This document shows positions 17,036 through 26,765 of a stretch of 64,000 nt of DNA, one piece after another (within the stretch, counting starts at the first letter, position 1; each line of letters starts with the position of its first letter). The notes under the pieces were generated by a model. That model was not told the origin of the DNA, did not search any database, and saw only the letters and a list, made by a program, of their open reading frames with translations. The translations under genes were made by a program, and so were the position numbers. Origin of the DNA: Cysteiniphilum sp. JM-1 (GTDB taxonomy: Bacteria > Pseudomonadota > Gammaproteobacteria > Francisellales > Francisellaceae); NCBI RefSeq assembly GCF_008711525.1, contig NZ_VXKS01000003.1, positions 1 through 64,000 of the forward strand. The letters are read 5' to 3'.

Positions 17036-17920
17036 TCACTGATCTTTTCGCGTAACAGCTACACCAAACTTGCTAATCACAATCGAGCCAATAACGGCAA
17101 TGATTCCGCCAATGACAGAAAGAATACTTGGAATTTCGGATAAGAAAATAGCCGCTAAAATCAACGTGAATATTGGCATGAGATACAAAGCACTTGATGC
17201 CGCTGCCGCCTTAATATGCTTAAAAGCGTACCCCCATAATAAATAAGCAATCGCTCCGGGGAAAACACCCATATAAACAATACTTAAGAGGTGTGACATA
17301 TCCGAATGCATTACTGATTTTATTGCCTCGGGTGCAAAAATCATCAACATCAAAGTGCCTAGCCACATACAGTAGCACACGACTTCAATCGGGTGGTAAC
17401 GTGCTAAGAACTTCTTTTGAAAGCATGAGTAAATCGCTCCTGAGCAGGTCGCACCATAGACTAATAGCACACCAGCAAATCCCGCATTATTGTGACTTCC
17501 TAAAAGTATCACCAGCACACCGCATAAACTGATCACAAATCCTAAGACGCCATAACGATTAACCCGCTCTTTGAATAGGATCATTGCTAAAACAGTGACG
17601 ATAATCGGCAATTGCGCAACGATAAAGTTTGCCAGTCCGGCACTTACCGTTTTCTCACCTTCATTTAACAAGATGTTATAAGAGAAAAAGCCGAAAAAAC
17701 CAAGAACAGCAAATAGCATTAAGTCTTTAAGCCGTGGCAATTTTTTATTTTTGATCAAACAAAATGGAATAAAGGCAGCAAGAGAGGCTACAAAATAGCG
17801 TGATAATGCCAAGCCACCGGCTGAAAACGCTTCCATCACATAGCGAATACCAACAAATGCAGATGCCCATAAAACAACGGTTATGATCAGTGCTATCAGT
17901 GCCTTTTTCTCGTTGGTCAT
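17036..17920 (-). CDS. EamA/DMT-superfamily transporter
   Basis: The ATG at 17920 has a purine-rich site (GAGAAAG) just upstream, giving 294 residues; a longer reading to 17983 adds 21 basic residues without a ribosome site. Ten membrane helices form two EamA repeats, with VVLWASAFVGIRYVM in the first and YLLWGYAFKHIKAAAASSALYLMPI in the second. Proteins of this type export amino acids or other metabolites such as threonine, homoserine, cysteine or purines. The substrate cannot be read here. The gene is divergent from rdgB. Confidence 0.87.
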   Translation of the reverse strand: MTNEKKALIALIITVVLWASAFVGIRYVMEAFSAGGLALSRYFVASLAAFIPFCLIKNKKLPRLKDLMLFAVLGFFGFFSYNILLNEGEKTVSAGLANFIVAQLPIIVTVLAMILFKERVNRYGVLGFVISLCGVLVILLGSHNNAGFAGVLLVYGATCSGAIYSCFQKKFLARYHPIEVVCYCMWLGTLMLMIFAPEAIKSVMHSDMSHLLSIVYMGVFPGAIAYLLWGYAFKHIKAAAASSALYLMPIFTLILAAIFLSEIPSILSVIGGIIAVIGSIVISKFGVAVTRKDQ

Positions 17921-18056
17921 ACTTTCTCTTCTCTTAATTTTGATGCGATATACTAACTTAATCACCTCAACACTGACTAGCAATTTACTTCATTTGCTTA
18001 GTTTTTTATTTGCTATTAAACTACGCGCAATTTACTAAACCGGACTCACTAAGCAC

Positions 18057-18653
18057 ATGAAAGAAATTGTCTTTGCATCAAGTAATAAAGGAAAAATCAA
18101 AGAAGTCAGCGAGATATTATCGCCCTTGGGCTTTAAAGTCATTCCACAAACAGAGTTTAATGTCCCCGATGCTGATGAAACCGGCTTAAGCTTTGTTGAA
18201 AATGCCATTTTAAAAGCTCGTCATTGTGCGCAATTTACAGGACTTCCAGCCCTTGCCGATGACTCTGGTTTATGCGTTGAAGCCTTAAAGGGAGCGCCTG
18301 GGATTTATTCAGCACGCTTCTCAGGCGGACATGGTAATGATGAAGCAAATATCGATAAGCTGCTTCATGACATGCAAAATGTCACAGATGATAAACGTCA
18401 AGCCCACTTTCAATGTGTTTTAGCTTTGGTAATGCATGAGCATGACCCCATGCCTGTGATTGCTGAAGGACGTGTTGACGGGAGTATCACACATGCGCGT
18501 CGCGGCAGTAATGGCTTTGGTTACAACCCTGTTTTTTTACTGCCTGAATATGAGCAAACGATGGCTGAAGTCTCTAATGAGGTCAAAAATAGTGTGAGTC
18601 ATCGCGCTCGCGCGTTGGCAAAACTCAAAGAGAAACTCCACCGCCTTTTGTAG
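18057..18653 (+). CDS. rdgB: Non-canonical purine NTP pyrophosphatase (RdgB/HAM1)
   Basis: The enzyme hydrolyses dITP, XTP and ITP to monophosphates and keeps deaminated purines out of DNA and RNA. The 198-residue length is typical. Motifs are the N-terminal [12 protein letters not shown] (phosphate binding), [22 protein letters not shown] (catalytic Asp and Glu region), [15 protein letters not shown] and SHRARAL (base recognition). It is followed after 88 bases by ybeD and lipB on the same strand. Confidence 0.96.
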   Translation: MKEIVFASSNKGKIKEVSEILSPLGFKVIPQTEFNVPDADETGLSFVENAILKARHCAQFTGLPALADDSGLCVEALKGAPGIYSARFSGGHGNDEANIDKLLHDMQNVTDDKRQAHFQCVLALVMHEHDPMPVIAEGRVDGSITHARRGSNGFGYNPVFLLPEYEQTMAEVSNEVKNSVSHRARALAKLKEKLHRLL

Positions 18654-18741
18654 AAAAAAATGATACTTCAAGATGATTTTCTTGATACTTTACATTACAC
18701 TGAAGCGCAATATTGTTTGCTAACTATAGGTTATATTTAAG

Positions 18742-19095
18742 ATGAGCAACAACGACAAGAAAGAAACACCGGAAAACAAAAAAGAACAAGCACTTCCTGC
18801 AGAGACAACTAAAGCTGAAGGTAGTGAGACAAAGCAGACTGAAACCTTGTTTGAGTTTCCTTGCCGATTCCCAATTAAAATCATGGCAAATCCTCAAAAA
18901 GAAGTTGCTGAGTTTGTCCTTAATACCTTAGAGAAATACATCGAAAATCCTGAGAAAATCGAATTCACCACACGTGAAAGCAAAACCGGTAAATACATCT
19001 CTATTACTGCAATCTTTGAAGCAACAAGCAAAGAGCAGCTTGATAATATTTATCAAGCATTAAGTGGACATCCCGAGATTCACATGGTGCTTTAA
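18742..19095 (+). CDS. ybeD: YbeD/DUF493 family protein
   Basis: The C-terminal 80 residues (FEFPCRFPIKIMANPQKEV to HPEIHMVL) match the YbeD family, an ACT-like small fold usually encoded directly before lipB. Its exact role is unknown, although it is linked by context to lipoylation. The first 34 residues are a Lys/Glu/Thr-rich, probably disordered extension absent from the 87-residue E. coli protein. The stop lies 3 bases before the lipB start. Confidence 0.85.
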   Translation: MSNNDKKETPENKKEQALPAETTKAEGSETKQTETLFEFPCRFPIKIMANPQKEVAEFVLNTLEKYIENPEKIEFTTRESKTGKYISITAIFEATSKEQLDNIYQALSGHPEIHMVL

Positions 19096-19098
19096 CAG

Positions 19099-19719
19099 AT
19101 GTCAATCCTCATTAAAAATCTGGGATTACAGGACTACGAGTCAGTTTATCAGTCAATGATTGAGTTTACACAATCACGTACCGAAGATACTCAAGACCAA
19201 ATCTGGCTTGTTGAACACCCCGCTGTTTTTACCCAAGGTCGTCACGGCAAGCCTGAGCATATCATTAATCCTAAAAACATTCCTGTTATCCAAAGTGATC
19301 GTGGCGGTCAAGTCACCTATCACGGACCAGGGCAAGCGGTTATTTACTTTTTGTTTGATCTTAAACGCCTTAATTTAGGTGTTAAAGACTTTGTTTGCAC
19401 GATTGAGAAATCATGCATGCACTTACTAAAAACCTATGGCATCAGCAGTCATACCATTGAGAATGCACCAGGTATTTATGTCGATCAGGCTAAGATTGCA
19501 TCACTTGGCTTACGTGTTAAAAAAGGGCTCACCTATCATGGTCTTGCCATTAATGTGAATATGGATCTGACACCATTTAGCTATATCAACCCTTGTGGTT
19601 ATCAAGGCTTAAAAATGACACAAATTCACGCATATAATCCTAAAGTCAGCATTACCTATGTATTGAATGACTACGCCCAAATATTGACTCAAAGGTTAGA
19701 TAACTCAATTTTCAGTTAG
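19099..19719 (+). CDS. lipB: Octanoyltransferase LipB
   Basis: LipB moves octanoyl from acyl carrier protein to lipoyl domains of 2-oxoacid dehydrogenases and the glycine cleavage H protein. The 206-residue protein shows RGGQVTYHGPGQAVIYFLFD, the substrate pocket, and the catalytic pair Lys132 (AKIASLGLRV) and Cys166 (NPCGYQGL). The gene follows ybeD with 3 bases between. LipA, which would insert the sulfurs, is not in the window. Confidence 0.96.
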   Translation: MSILIKNLGLQDYESVYQSMIEFTQSRTEDTQDQIWLVEHPAVFTQGRHGKPEHIINPKNIPVIQSDRGGQVTYHGPGQAVIYFLFDLKRLNLGVKDFVCTIEKSCMHLLKTYGISSHTIENAPGIYVDQAKIASLGLRVKKGLTYHGLAINVNMDLTPFSYINPCGYQGLKMTQIHAYNPKVSITYVLNDYAQILTQRLDNSIFS

Positions 19720-19775
19720 ACCCATCATGAGATTATTGTCATAATAGCCAAAGACCCATTTGACGCGCATAGGCT

Positions 19776-21251
19776 ATGCAACTAAAACCTAAAAAACTAC
19801 TTCTTAATACCAAGCAGCCCTTTGGCTTGTGGTTTTTGCTATTAACTTCACTTTTTTATAGCATGGGTACAACTGCTATTACGGTGCATTTTTCCGGCTT
19901 CGTTCATAGCATTGCTGATAGCACACAAGAAGGGTTAACCCCTGATATTTTAGCCATCAACTTTAACCTTGTGACCAATCTCTTTTTATATAGTGCCGCG
20001 GGATTAATTGGTGGCATTCTAGGTTATATGATCGGTCATCGCCGCTCGGTGATTATCGGTATGCTTTATTCATTTGTCGCGCTTATTCTGTTATCACTTA
20101 ATAACTTATCTTTAATTGGTTTTTCTGCTTATGTTATTGGTGTCGGACTCGTTATTCCCAATCTATTTACCACCTTAAGTTTTCTTTATACCCAAGATGA
20201 CCCAAGACGTCACGCAGGTTTTACCTTGATGTATATGACCACGGTGCTTGGTGCTGCACTATCGTTATCAATTAGTGGCACACTACAACACTTAAGTTAT
20301 CAGCACTGGTTTATGATTATGGCAATGGTAACGCTTATTGCCGTACTTATTTTCTTAGCCGGTGGCATTTATCTTAACCGCAATATTGGTTTGATTGATG
20401 GTATTGAGCCGAAATACACACCATCGACTTACAGCGTTATATTTATTTTAATCGTACTTTCCTCATTGACTGATTTCTTATTGCATTATCAGCGCGTGTT
20501 ACAAGCGATTATTATCTCTTTAGCACTCATAGCAATTGTCGTCATGCTTATCTACGCTTATCTTGAAAAGGATGAAACGCAACGCAAACGCAACCGCTTG
20601 CTGCTTATTCTATTAGCTCTTAGCATGTTTTTCTGGCTAGCTGATAAGAGTATTATTACTATTTTTCTTAATTATCTAACCCTTTTTAACCGCGATTATG
20701 GCTTCTTTAACGCCAAGAGTTTGTCGGCTGATTTCTTTTTTGAAGCCAATATTGCTTTGGTGCTTATTATTGGTTTTGTCTCAGCAGTACTATGGAATAA
20801 AAATAAGCACACGCAACATATGAAGCGCTTAATTCGCTTATTTAGTCTTGCCACACTCTTTATGGCATTAGCATCCGGCTTGTTGTTTTTTAGCTTTTTC
20901 TCGCAATCTTTAAACCATTTTGCAATGACTGGAAACTACTTATTGCTGATCACTTTAATGTTAAACTCCGTTGCCAAAGTATTGTTGTTACCTTTGTATT
21001 ACGCGATGGTTGGTAAGTTTTCACCACGCAAATATGAGTCTATCGTGATGGGCTTTTTCTTTATCATTACCGCAGGCATTGGTGTATTTGTTTACTCTCT
21101 TAATCAAAACATTCTCAATTCGCAAATTCTAACAAACACTTATCAATCATTATCTTATCTTTATGGCACGCTGTTTGTTGCTGGCTTACTATGTGCTTTA
21201 GTTGCTTACCTACTATCAAAATTCATGCACTATCATAAAAAAAATGTCTAA
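19776..21251 (+). CDS. POT/PTR-family transporter with degenerate signature
   Basis: The 491-residue, roughly 14-helix protein matches the POT peptide-transporter layout. The clearest part is VGLVIPNLFTTLSFLYTQDD followed by PRRHAGFTLMYM, which equals the G-x-G-x-x-x-P-N-L and D-P-R-R-D-x-G-F-T-x-F-Y-M signature region. In the first helix the ExxERFxYY motif that couples protons and binds peptide is replaced by TSLFYSMG, so the usual acidic and basic residues are missing. The protein may use a different coupling mode or substrate. It lies 56 bases after lipB with its own weak ribosome site. Confidence 0.75.
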   Translation: MQLKPKKLLLNTKQPFGLWFLLLTSLFYSMGTTAITVHFSGFVHSIADSTQEGLTPDILAINFNLVTNLFLYSAAGLIGGILGYMIGHRRSVIIGMLYSFVALILLSLNNLSLIGFSAYVIGVGLVIPNLFTTLSFLYTQDDPRRHAGFTLMYMTTVLGAALSLSISGTLQHLSYQHWFMIMAMVTLIAVLIFLAGGIYLNRNIGLIDGIEPKYTPSTYSVIFILIVLSSLTDFLLHYQRVLQAIIISLALIAIVVMLIYAYLEKDETQRKRNRLLLILLALSMFFWLADKSIITIFLNYLTLFNRDYGFFNAKSLSADFFFEANIALVLIIGFVSAVLWNKNKHTQHMKRLIRLFSLATLFMALASGLLFFSFFSQSLNHFAMTGNYLLLITLMLNSVAKVLLLPLYYAMVGKFSPRKYESIVMGFFFIITAGIGVFVYSLNQNILNSQILTNTYQSLSYLYGTLFVAGLLCALVAYLLSKFMHYHKKNV

Positions 21252-21344
21252 ATTTAAGCCATTGGCTATTGTTTTTTCAGCGACTCTCCCCATATACTTA
21301 GCAGCGATTTTGAGCTTTTTAATTAAATATCATATGGAGAGAAT

Positions 21345-22037
21345 ATGAACGATCGTTTTAACTACCAACAAAACACACGCGTGATTGATGCTCGTGGCAG
21401 CTCAGTCATTCAAACCAACAAAGTGCTGCGCAACACTTATTTGCTACTATCACTAACCCTTTTGTTCAGTGCCTTAACGGCTGGCTGGTCAATGATGGTG
21501 TCAGCCCCTGTGATCAACCCTATCATTACCTTAATTGTGTATTTTGCATTGCTATTTGGCGTGCAAGCGACACGTAATAGCCCAATGGGATTGGTGTTAA
21601 CATTTGCACTAACTGGCTTTTTAGGTTGGACATTAGGACCAATATTAAATCACTACATCACGACATTTAGCAATGGTTCTGAGCTTATCATGATGGCGTT
21701 AGGAGCAACAGGCGCTATTTTCTTAGGTCTTTCAGCGATTGCGTTAAATCCAAAACGTGACTTCTCAAGATTAGGCTCTTTCCTTGGCATAGGCGCACTG
21801 ATTGCATTAGTTGCTATTGTGGTTAACTTATTCTTACAAATGCCAGCATTGTATTTAGCGTTGTCTGTTATTATTGCTTTTATTTCAGGTGGTTTTATTC
21901 TGTGGCAAACTAACCAAATCGTGCGCGGAGGTGAAACTAACTACATCGTTGCGACAGTCACTATCTATGTTTCAATCCTAAATATCTTCTTAACCATTTT
22001 ACAATTCTTAGGTATGTTTTCAGGAAATCGCAATTAA
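21345..22037 (+). CDS. Bax inhibitor-1/YccA family membrane protein
   Basis: The 230-residue protein has seven membrane helices after a roughly 35-residue cytoplasmic N-terminus, typical of bacterial BI-1/TMBIM proteins (YccA, YbhL, YetJ). The segment ALTGFLGWTLGPIL corresponds to the family's G-x-x-h-G-P h (h, hydrophobic) helix, and FISGGFILWQTNQIVRGGETNYI to the conserved D-T-Q-x-I helix, with Asn in place of Asp. Some homologues act as pH-sensitive calcium leak channels and others modulate FtsH. A GGAGAG site precedes the start. Confidence 0.87.
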   Translation: MNDRFNYQQNTRVIDARGSSVIQTNKVLRNTYLLLSLTLLFSALTAGWSMMVSAPVINPIITLIVYFALLFGVQATRNSPMGLVLTFALTGFLGWTLGPILNHYITTFSNGSELIMMALGATGAIFLGLSAIALNPKRDFSRLGSFLGIGALIALVAIVVNLFLQMPALYLALSVIIAFISGGFILWQTNQIVRGGETNYIVATVTIYVSILNIFLTILQFLGMFSGNRN

Positions 22038-22060
22038 TCATTATATTTAATCACGTCAGG

Positions 22061-22687
22061 TTAGCGCACTTTTCGCAAATAAAATCTGATTGAATGTTTT
22101 TCTTCTAACACATCACCATTTTTCTGAATTGTTGACCAACTAGCATCACATGTTACACCTGAGTCAATTATCTCCCCAGATAGCACTGACCATGGCTCAG
22201 CAAGCGTCTTATCATCGTTATGTTTAACCGTGTTTTCTGGTTCTACATATGCTATATACTCACATTTATTCTGCTTCGCCATCAGTAAATGCGCTTGATA
22301 TACACACTCTAATAAATCCATATCTTCTTGACTGGCATAATCTACTAAAAAATAGCCGATATACCAAATACTGTTAATTACATAGCCTTTACTTTGAAAC
22401 TGCTGAATTGTCTCAAAGGCAAAATAATCTCGTGCTAAGTAAAATGAATCCAAAGGGATCCCTGGGGATATAGAAATGACTTGCTCATTATTCTGAACTA
22501 CGACAAGTTTTGCTCTGCGTTCATTAATATACATAGTGTCCGCTGGGCTCACCTGTTGCGAGCTTTCAGGAAAGTAATAATAAGGATAATGTCTCAAGTG
22601 CTCCTTACACCAGCTATTCATTGTAGGTAGGTAGTTCAGGATATCTACAGGTTCCACGATGATTAGTTTACTCATTACATTTGACAT
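22061..22687 (-). CDS. Hypothetical protein, possibly GNAT-like
   Basis: I do not recognise this 208-residue soluble protein. The ATG at 22687 has AAGGAG five bases upstream. A central part alternates strands and helices as in GNAT acetyltransferases: RAKLVVVQNNEQVISIS, then IWYIGYFLVDY, a helix LLECVYQAHLLMAKQNKC, and a strand EYIAYVEPENT. No clear acetyl-CoA pyrophosphate loop (Q/R-x-x-G-x-G/A) is present, so a GNAT call would be speculative. It lies 24 bases downstream of the aromatic amino-acid permease gene on the same strand, so the two are likely co-transcribed. Confidence 0.55.
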   Translation of the reverse strand: MSNVMSKLIIVEPVDILNYLPTMNSWCKEHLRHYPYYYFPESSQQVSPADTMYINERRAKLVVVQNNEQVISISPGIPLDSFYLARDYFAFETIQQFQSKGYVINSIWYIGYFLVDYASQEDMDLLECVYQAHLLMAKQNKCEYIAYVEPENTVKHNDDKTLAEPWSVLSGEIIDSGVTCDASWSTIQKNGDVLEEKHSIRFYLRKVR

Positions 22688-22711
22688 AAGTTCTCCTTAT
22701 CCCCTTTATTA

Positions 22712-23878
22712 TTAAAAAGGTTGTGCTATTCCTGCCAAATTTAATACTTGAGCAACAATAACTAAAGCACCCAATACTAAAGGATAAAAATTAATAACTT
22801 CTTTTCTATTTCCTTTATCTAAATAAATCGGTGTAAATACAAAAATCACTACCGCAAAAATAGCCGCGTATTGCAATGCTAAGATAAAGCCTTTAGGATA
22901 AAAAACCGTAAATATAAACGGCGGGATAAAGGTTAATAAAAAGCCAATAATTTTATTTAGCTCAATATTAAATCGTCTAAACGTGTCTCTAATGTAATGA
23001 TAAAGCGACAAGCCAACACAAATAAATGAAGTAATAATTGAAATATTCACAAATACCGATAAGAAGGTATTGATACTCGCACTTTGGGTGGCTTGTTTTA
23101 TCTCACTCATCAACGCGGTTAAGGTATTTCCATCTTTAAAAATCGTCTCATAGCTATGCGCGCCTTGTTGTGGCAAGATTGCCAAGCAGACAATAAGCCA
23201 GATGATATAAATCACCAATACAGCGATACTGCCGATAAAAACACTACGCTTGACTGCTTGAACGTCACCCTTTTGATATTCATACAACACGGGAATGATG
23301 TTCTGAAAACCAAAAGAAGGCAGAAGTGTTGGCCACGCAAACACTAAAGCATAGAAAGATAATGGCATCTTAAGCATATTTGCCCATTTTAAGGCAAACA
23401 GCATACTCACGACACAAAGCACATAAAATACGAGTTTAATCGACACAAATGAGCGATTGACATAATCACTTAAGCGCGTACTTAAGATGACAAGCCCAAA
23501 AATCAAGATAAAGACAATAGCATCAACACTAACTGTTGGCACCTGTGCTTGTGATACCAAGTTTACTAATGACGCGCCTTGCGTGGTATAGGCAGCCATT
23601 AACGCATACAGCAAAAGCAAATAAACCAATGTAAAAACTACTTGTAAACTCTTTGGCATTTCCTCTTTGATCAGCGAGGTAAAATTCACCCCCAATGGCT
23701 GATGCGCACAGACTTTGATTAGCCTTAATCCCGTTAAGTACATTACTGACCATGAAATAATAATTAATAATATCGATACCCACAAGCCGCAGGCTGCCGT
23801 AATTAACGGCAGTGACAACATCCCCGCACCAATTGTTGTACCAACGACTAAAAACGCACCACCAAGCGATCTTGCCAT
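22712..23878 (-). CDS. Aromatic/hydroxy amino-acid permease (HAAAP family)
   Basis: The 388-residue, 11-helix protein begins with the HAAAP/APC hallmark GGAFLVVGTTIGAGMLSLPL and has FAWPTLLPSFGFQNIIPVLYEY in helix 6, as in TyrP, Mtr and TnaB. Such carriers import tyrosine or tryptophan, or serine/threonine in the SdaC branch, with protons. Length and the FGFQNIIP motif favour the aromatic branch. Francisella relatives usually have several paralogues. The unknown protein at 22061 follows it. Confidence 0.87.
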   Translation of the reverse strand: MARSLGGAFLVVGTTIGAGMLSLPLITAACGLWVSILLIIISWSVMYLTGLRLIKVCAHQPLGVNFTSLIKEEMPKSLQVVFTLVYLLLLYALMAAYTTQGASLVNLVSQAQVPTVSVDAIVFILIFGLVILSTRLSDYVNRSFVSIKLVFYVLCVVSMLFALKWANMLKMPLSFYALVFAWPTLLPSFGFQNIIPVLYEYQKGDVQAVKRSVFIGSIAVLVIYIIWLIVCLAILPQQGAHSYETIFKDGNTLTALMSEIKQATQSASINTFLSVFVNISIITSFICVGLSLYHYIRDTFRRFNIELNKIIGFLLTFIPPFIFTVFYPKGFILALQYAAIFAVVIFVFTPIYLDKGNRKEVINFYPLVLGALVIVAQVLNLAGIAQPF

Positions 23879-24078
23879 TTGTTTTCTCCATTAAACACAC
23901 CAAAAACGTAACGATACAACAGTACAAGCAAAAAGTATATTTAATCATTGCTTAAATCATAGTTATTTTAGAAATCTTTAATATTTTCTTAATACTTCAC
24001 CATTAATATTGCCACTTGCGAACAATATTGTCGCTCATTAAAGAACAAAAAAATAATAAAGCAAAAAAAGGAAAATTT

Positions 24079-24306
24079 ATGATTAAGAAAATCACACAAA
24101 CCACATTGGCTTTAGTTGGTATTATGGGAATGTCACTTACAGCATTTGCAAGTACACCAAGCACTACTAGCAGTACAGGACATACAAAAACAACGAAACA
24201 TCACAAAGAAGCCAAGCATAATACACATCAACATACGAGCAAATCTCATGCCAAAACACATGCATCAACAACTAAAAAGACGACTACAGCACCAACCCAA
24301 GCCTAA
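24079..24306 (+). CDS. Small secreted Lys/His/Thr-rich protein, acid-shock-like
   Basis: The ATG at 24079 has AAGG six to nine bases upstream and starts a typical signal peptide (MIKKITQTTLALVGIMGMSLTAFA). A longer reading to 24016 lacks a ribosome site. The mature part, about 51 residues, is almost only Thr, Ser, Lys, His and Ala, with repeated K-T-x-K-H-H and S-K-S-H-A-K-T-H patterns. Composition and size resemble Asr-type acid-shock proteins, which are intrinsically disordered periplasmic buffers or chaperones. Homology is not provable from such low complexity. A 10-base palindrome, ACAATATTGT (24022-24031), lies in the promoter region. Confidence 0.65.
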   Translation: MIKKITQTTLALVGIMGMSLTAFASTPSTTSSTGHTKTTKHHKEAKHNTHQHTSKSHAKTHASTTKKTTTAPTQA

Positions 24307-24371
24307 ATAAAAATTGTACTTTTCCAGATTCTCTGCCAGTATGCTGCCATGAGTTTAAAATCTATATCAAC

Positions 24372-26765
24372 ATGCACTCTCAGAAGAATTGTTTCAACAA
24401 ACGTTTATATCTTTGGTTAATACTTTCAACCTTAAGCCTTCTAAGCTTTGTATTTTTGCTTTTTCAAGGGTTGCCTATTAACACCAATATGCTTGCGCTA
24501 TTACCAGGTGCCAAAAATGCTAATAGTGTGGAAAAGATTGCGGATGATTTTGCCAATACGATGGGCAAACAAATCGTTATTTTGGTTGGCAATCCTAATC
24601 AAGATAAGGCACTACAAGCTTCGGATGTCTTTAGTCATAGACTTCAACAATCTAATTATTTTTCCAGTGTGACTAATGGTGTGAGCACCAATGAACAAGA
24701 AGCTTGGGCAAGCTTTTATTTCCCTTATCGTTTATCCTTATTATCGGATAAAGATCACAAGCTTATAATGCAACATGACTTTGACACCATTAGCCAACAG
24801 GCTTTGTTTAACCTATATAATCCTATTGGCATTAGTAATTCTAAGCTTCTGCAAAACGATCCTTTCTCTCTTTTTCAGCACTTTATCTTAGCTCTGCCTA
24901 AACCATCTAATAAGCTTGATTTATATAAAAACCACCTGATGACCGAAGACAATGGCATCTGGTACAGCATGATTAATGCTACATTAAAAGATGATAGTTT
25001 TTCTTTAAATAATCAAAATAATATCACGCATCTTTTTAGTGATATTAAACAAGCGATTACCAGTAATTATCCACAGAGCAACTTTTTAATGACGGGCATG
25101 CTGTTTTATGCCAAAGCAGGCACAGATAGCGCGCGCCATGATGTCTCAATCATCGGTGTTGGCTCGTTGATTGGTATTATTCTCTTAATGCTTATTAGTT
25201 TTCGTTCATTATCACCACTGCTATTGACATTATTCTCGAGTGCTATCGGCTTTGTTTTTGCCTTTATTGTGACTTATCTCATATTTGGTAAGGTCTTTTT
25301 ATTCACACTTGTTTTTGGCGCCAGTTTAATTGGTATATCAGTTGATTATGCATTTTTCTACTATGCTGATCGACTCTATGGTGGCAAGCTATGGCAATCA
25401 AGAGCGGGATTAAAGCGCATCTTCTCTGGTATTACTTTAGGTCTTTTAAACGTTATCATTGCTTATCTGATTATTGCCATCGCCCCTTTTCCTGGACTCA
25501 GACAGCTTGCCACCTTTGCCATTAGCGGTTTATTTATGTCATACCTGACTGTGGTGTGTTTGTTTCCTTATCTCCTTAAACCACATAAGCGTGCCTTTAA
25601 TTCCTTTATTTGTCACATCGCCACGCTTTATCTGAAGCTCTGGCAAAAATTAAGTATCAAAAAAATCATGATCATCTACATGATTCTTGCCATTATTGCC
25701 GCCATTGGCATCTCCAAGCTTCATAGCAATGATGACATTCGCATTTTAGAGGCAACCCCCAAAGCACTAAAGGCCAATGAACAGCAGTTAAAATTGATTA
25801 TTGGCAGCGATGTTAGCACTGATTTTGTTGTTGTGACAGGTAGCACTCCTGAAGATGTGATCAGTCATGAGCACATATTGATTAACCAAATTAAAGCGCA
25901 AAACCCAAATATCTTACAACCAGTCATCTCGATTAGCCAGTATCTACCAAGCATTGAAGATCAACAACAAAACTACACCCTTGTGCGCAAGAACCTGTTA
26001 CAAAATCGATTAAGTGACTTTTTAAACCAAATTGGTGTTGATGATAAAGAAATCGATAGCATTGAAAAGAACTTGCGGAATATCCCTTTTAAACCACTGG
26101 CTGTTAACGATTGGTTAAACTCACCCGTTTCACAAAACTTACAATTTTTATGGATGGGCAAAGCTAATGCTTCAACACATTCTAATACAGAGTTTACTTC
26201 TTTTGCTTCCATTGTTTTGTTATCACAAAAACTAAACATGAATGATATCAAGATAATTTGCGCCGAGCTTCCTTATGCTACCTTTATCAACAAGGCAGAT
26301 GAGATCTCTCATGTTTTTAAAACCTATCGTCAATATATTAGTTATCTCCTTAGCATCGTATTCGTGGCGTTATTTTTACTATTATTGTTACGCTATAGAA
26401 GCCTTCAAAAAGCGATTTGCTATTTTGTACCACCAACGATGGCAACCTTGCTAAGCCTTGCCGTGTTTGGCATATTTAACGTCCCTGTCACCCTCTTTAG
26501 CATTCTGGCATTAATTCTAGTGCTGGGCATTGCCGTTGATTATGTGTTGTTTTTTGCTGAAACCAAATCAAGCTTGCATAGCACGATGCTCGCAGTCACG
26601 CTCTCAGCAATTACCACCATTCTCTCCTTTGGACTATTGGCTTTCAGCCAAACACCCGTTATCCACTACTTTGGCTTAGCTGTATTTGTCGGCATTGCCA
26701 GTGCGTTTTTATTGTCACCCTTGGCATCTAAAGTAAACAAAATCAATTTAGACACTCAAATGTAG
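24372..26765 (+). CDS. MMPL/RND-superfamily exporter
   Basis: The 797-residue protein has two halves, each with one helix, a large periplasmic loop and a five-helix bundle. The bundles carry the proton-relay patterns GISVDYAFFY (first half, about residue 325) and GIAVDYVLFF (second half, about residue 720). It fits the predicted exporters (COG4258) that move lipids or lipid-linked molecules across the inner membrane. The C-terminus ends shortly after the last helix. Its last codons overlap the antisense MazF remnant by 18 bases. No biosynthetic cluster for a dedicated lipid is adjacent. Confidence 0.85.
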   Translation: MHSQKNCFNKRLYLWLILSTLSLLSFVFLLFQGLPINTNMLALLPGAKNANSVEKIADDFANTMGKQIVILVGNPNQDKALQASDVFSHRLQQSNYFSSVTNGVSTNEQEAWASFYFPYRLSLLSDKDHKLIMQHDFDTISQQALFNLYNPIGISNSKLLQNDPFSLFQHFILALPKPSNKLDLYKNHLMTEDNGIWYSMINATLKDDSFSLNNQNNITHLFSDIKQAITSNYPQSNFLMTGMLFYAKAGTDSARHDVSIIGVGSLIGIILLMLISFRSLSPLLLTLFSSAIGFVFAFIVTYLIFGKVFLFTLVFGASLIGISVDYAFFYYADRLYGGKLWQSRAGLKRIFSGITLGLLNVIIAYLIIAIAPFPGLRQLATFAISGLFMSYLTVVCLFPYLLKPHKRAFNSFICHIATLYLKLWQKLSIKKIMIIYMILAIIAAIGISKLHSNDDIRILEATPKALKANEQQLKLIIGSDVSTDFVVVTGSTPEDVISHEHILINQIKAQNPNILQPVISISQYLPSIEDQQQNYTLVRKNLLQNRLSDFLNQIGVDDKEIDSIEKNLRNIPFKPLAVNDWLNSPVSQNLQFLWMGKANASTHSNTEFTSFASIVLLSQKLNMNDIKIICAELPYATFINKADEISHVFKTYRQYISYLLSIVFVALFLLLLLRYRSLQKAICYFVPPTMATLLSLAVFGIFNVPVTLFSILALILVLGIAVDYVLFFAETKSSLHSTMLAVTLSAITTILSFGLLAFSQTPVIHYFGLAVFVGIASAFLLSPLASKVNKINLDTQM

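Noticed and set aside
22061-22687. GNAT acetyltransferase call for the unknown protein
   Set aside because: The strand-helix pattern is suggestive, but the acetyl-CoA loop is not visible, so it was kept as hypothetical.
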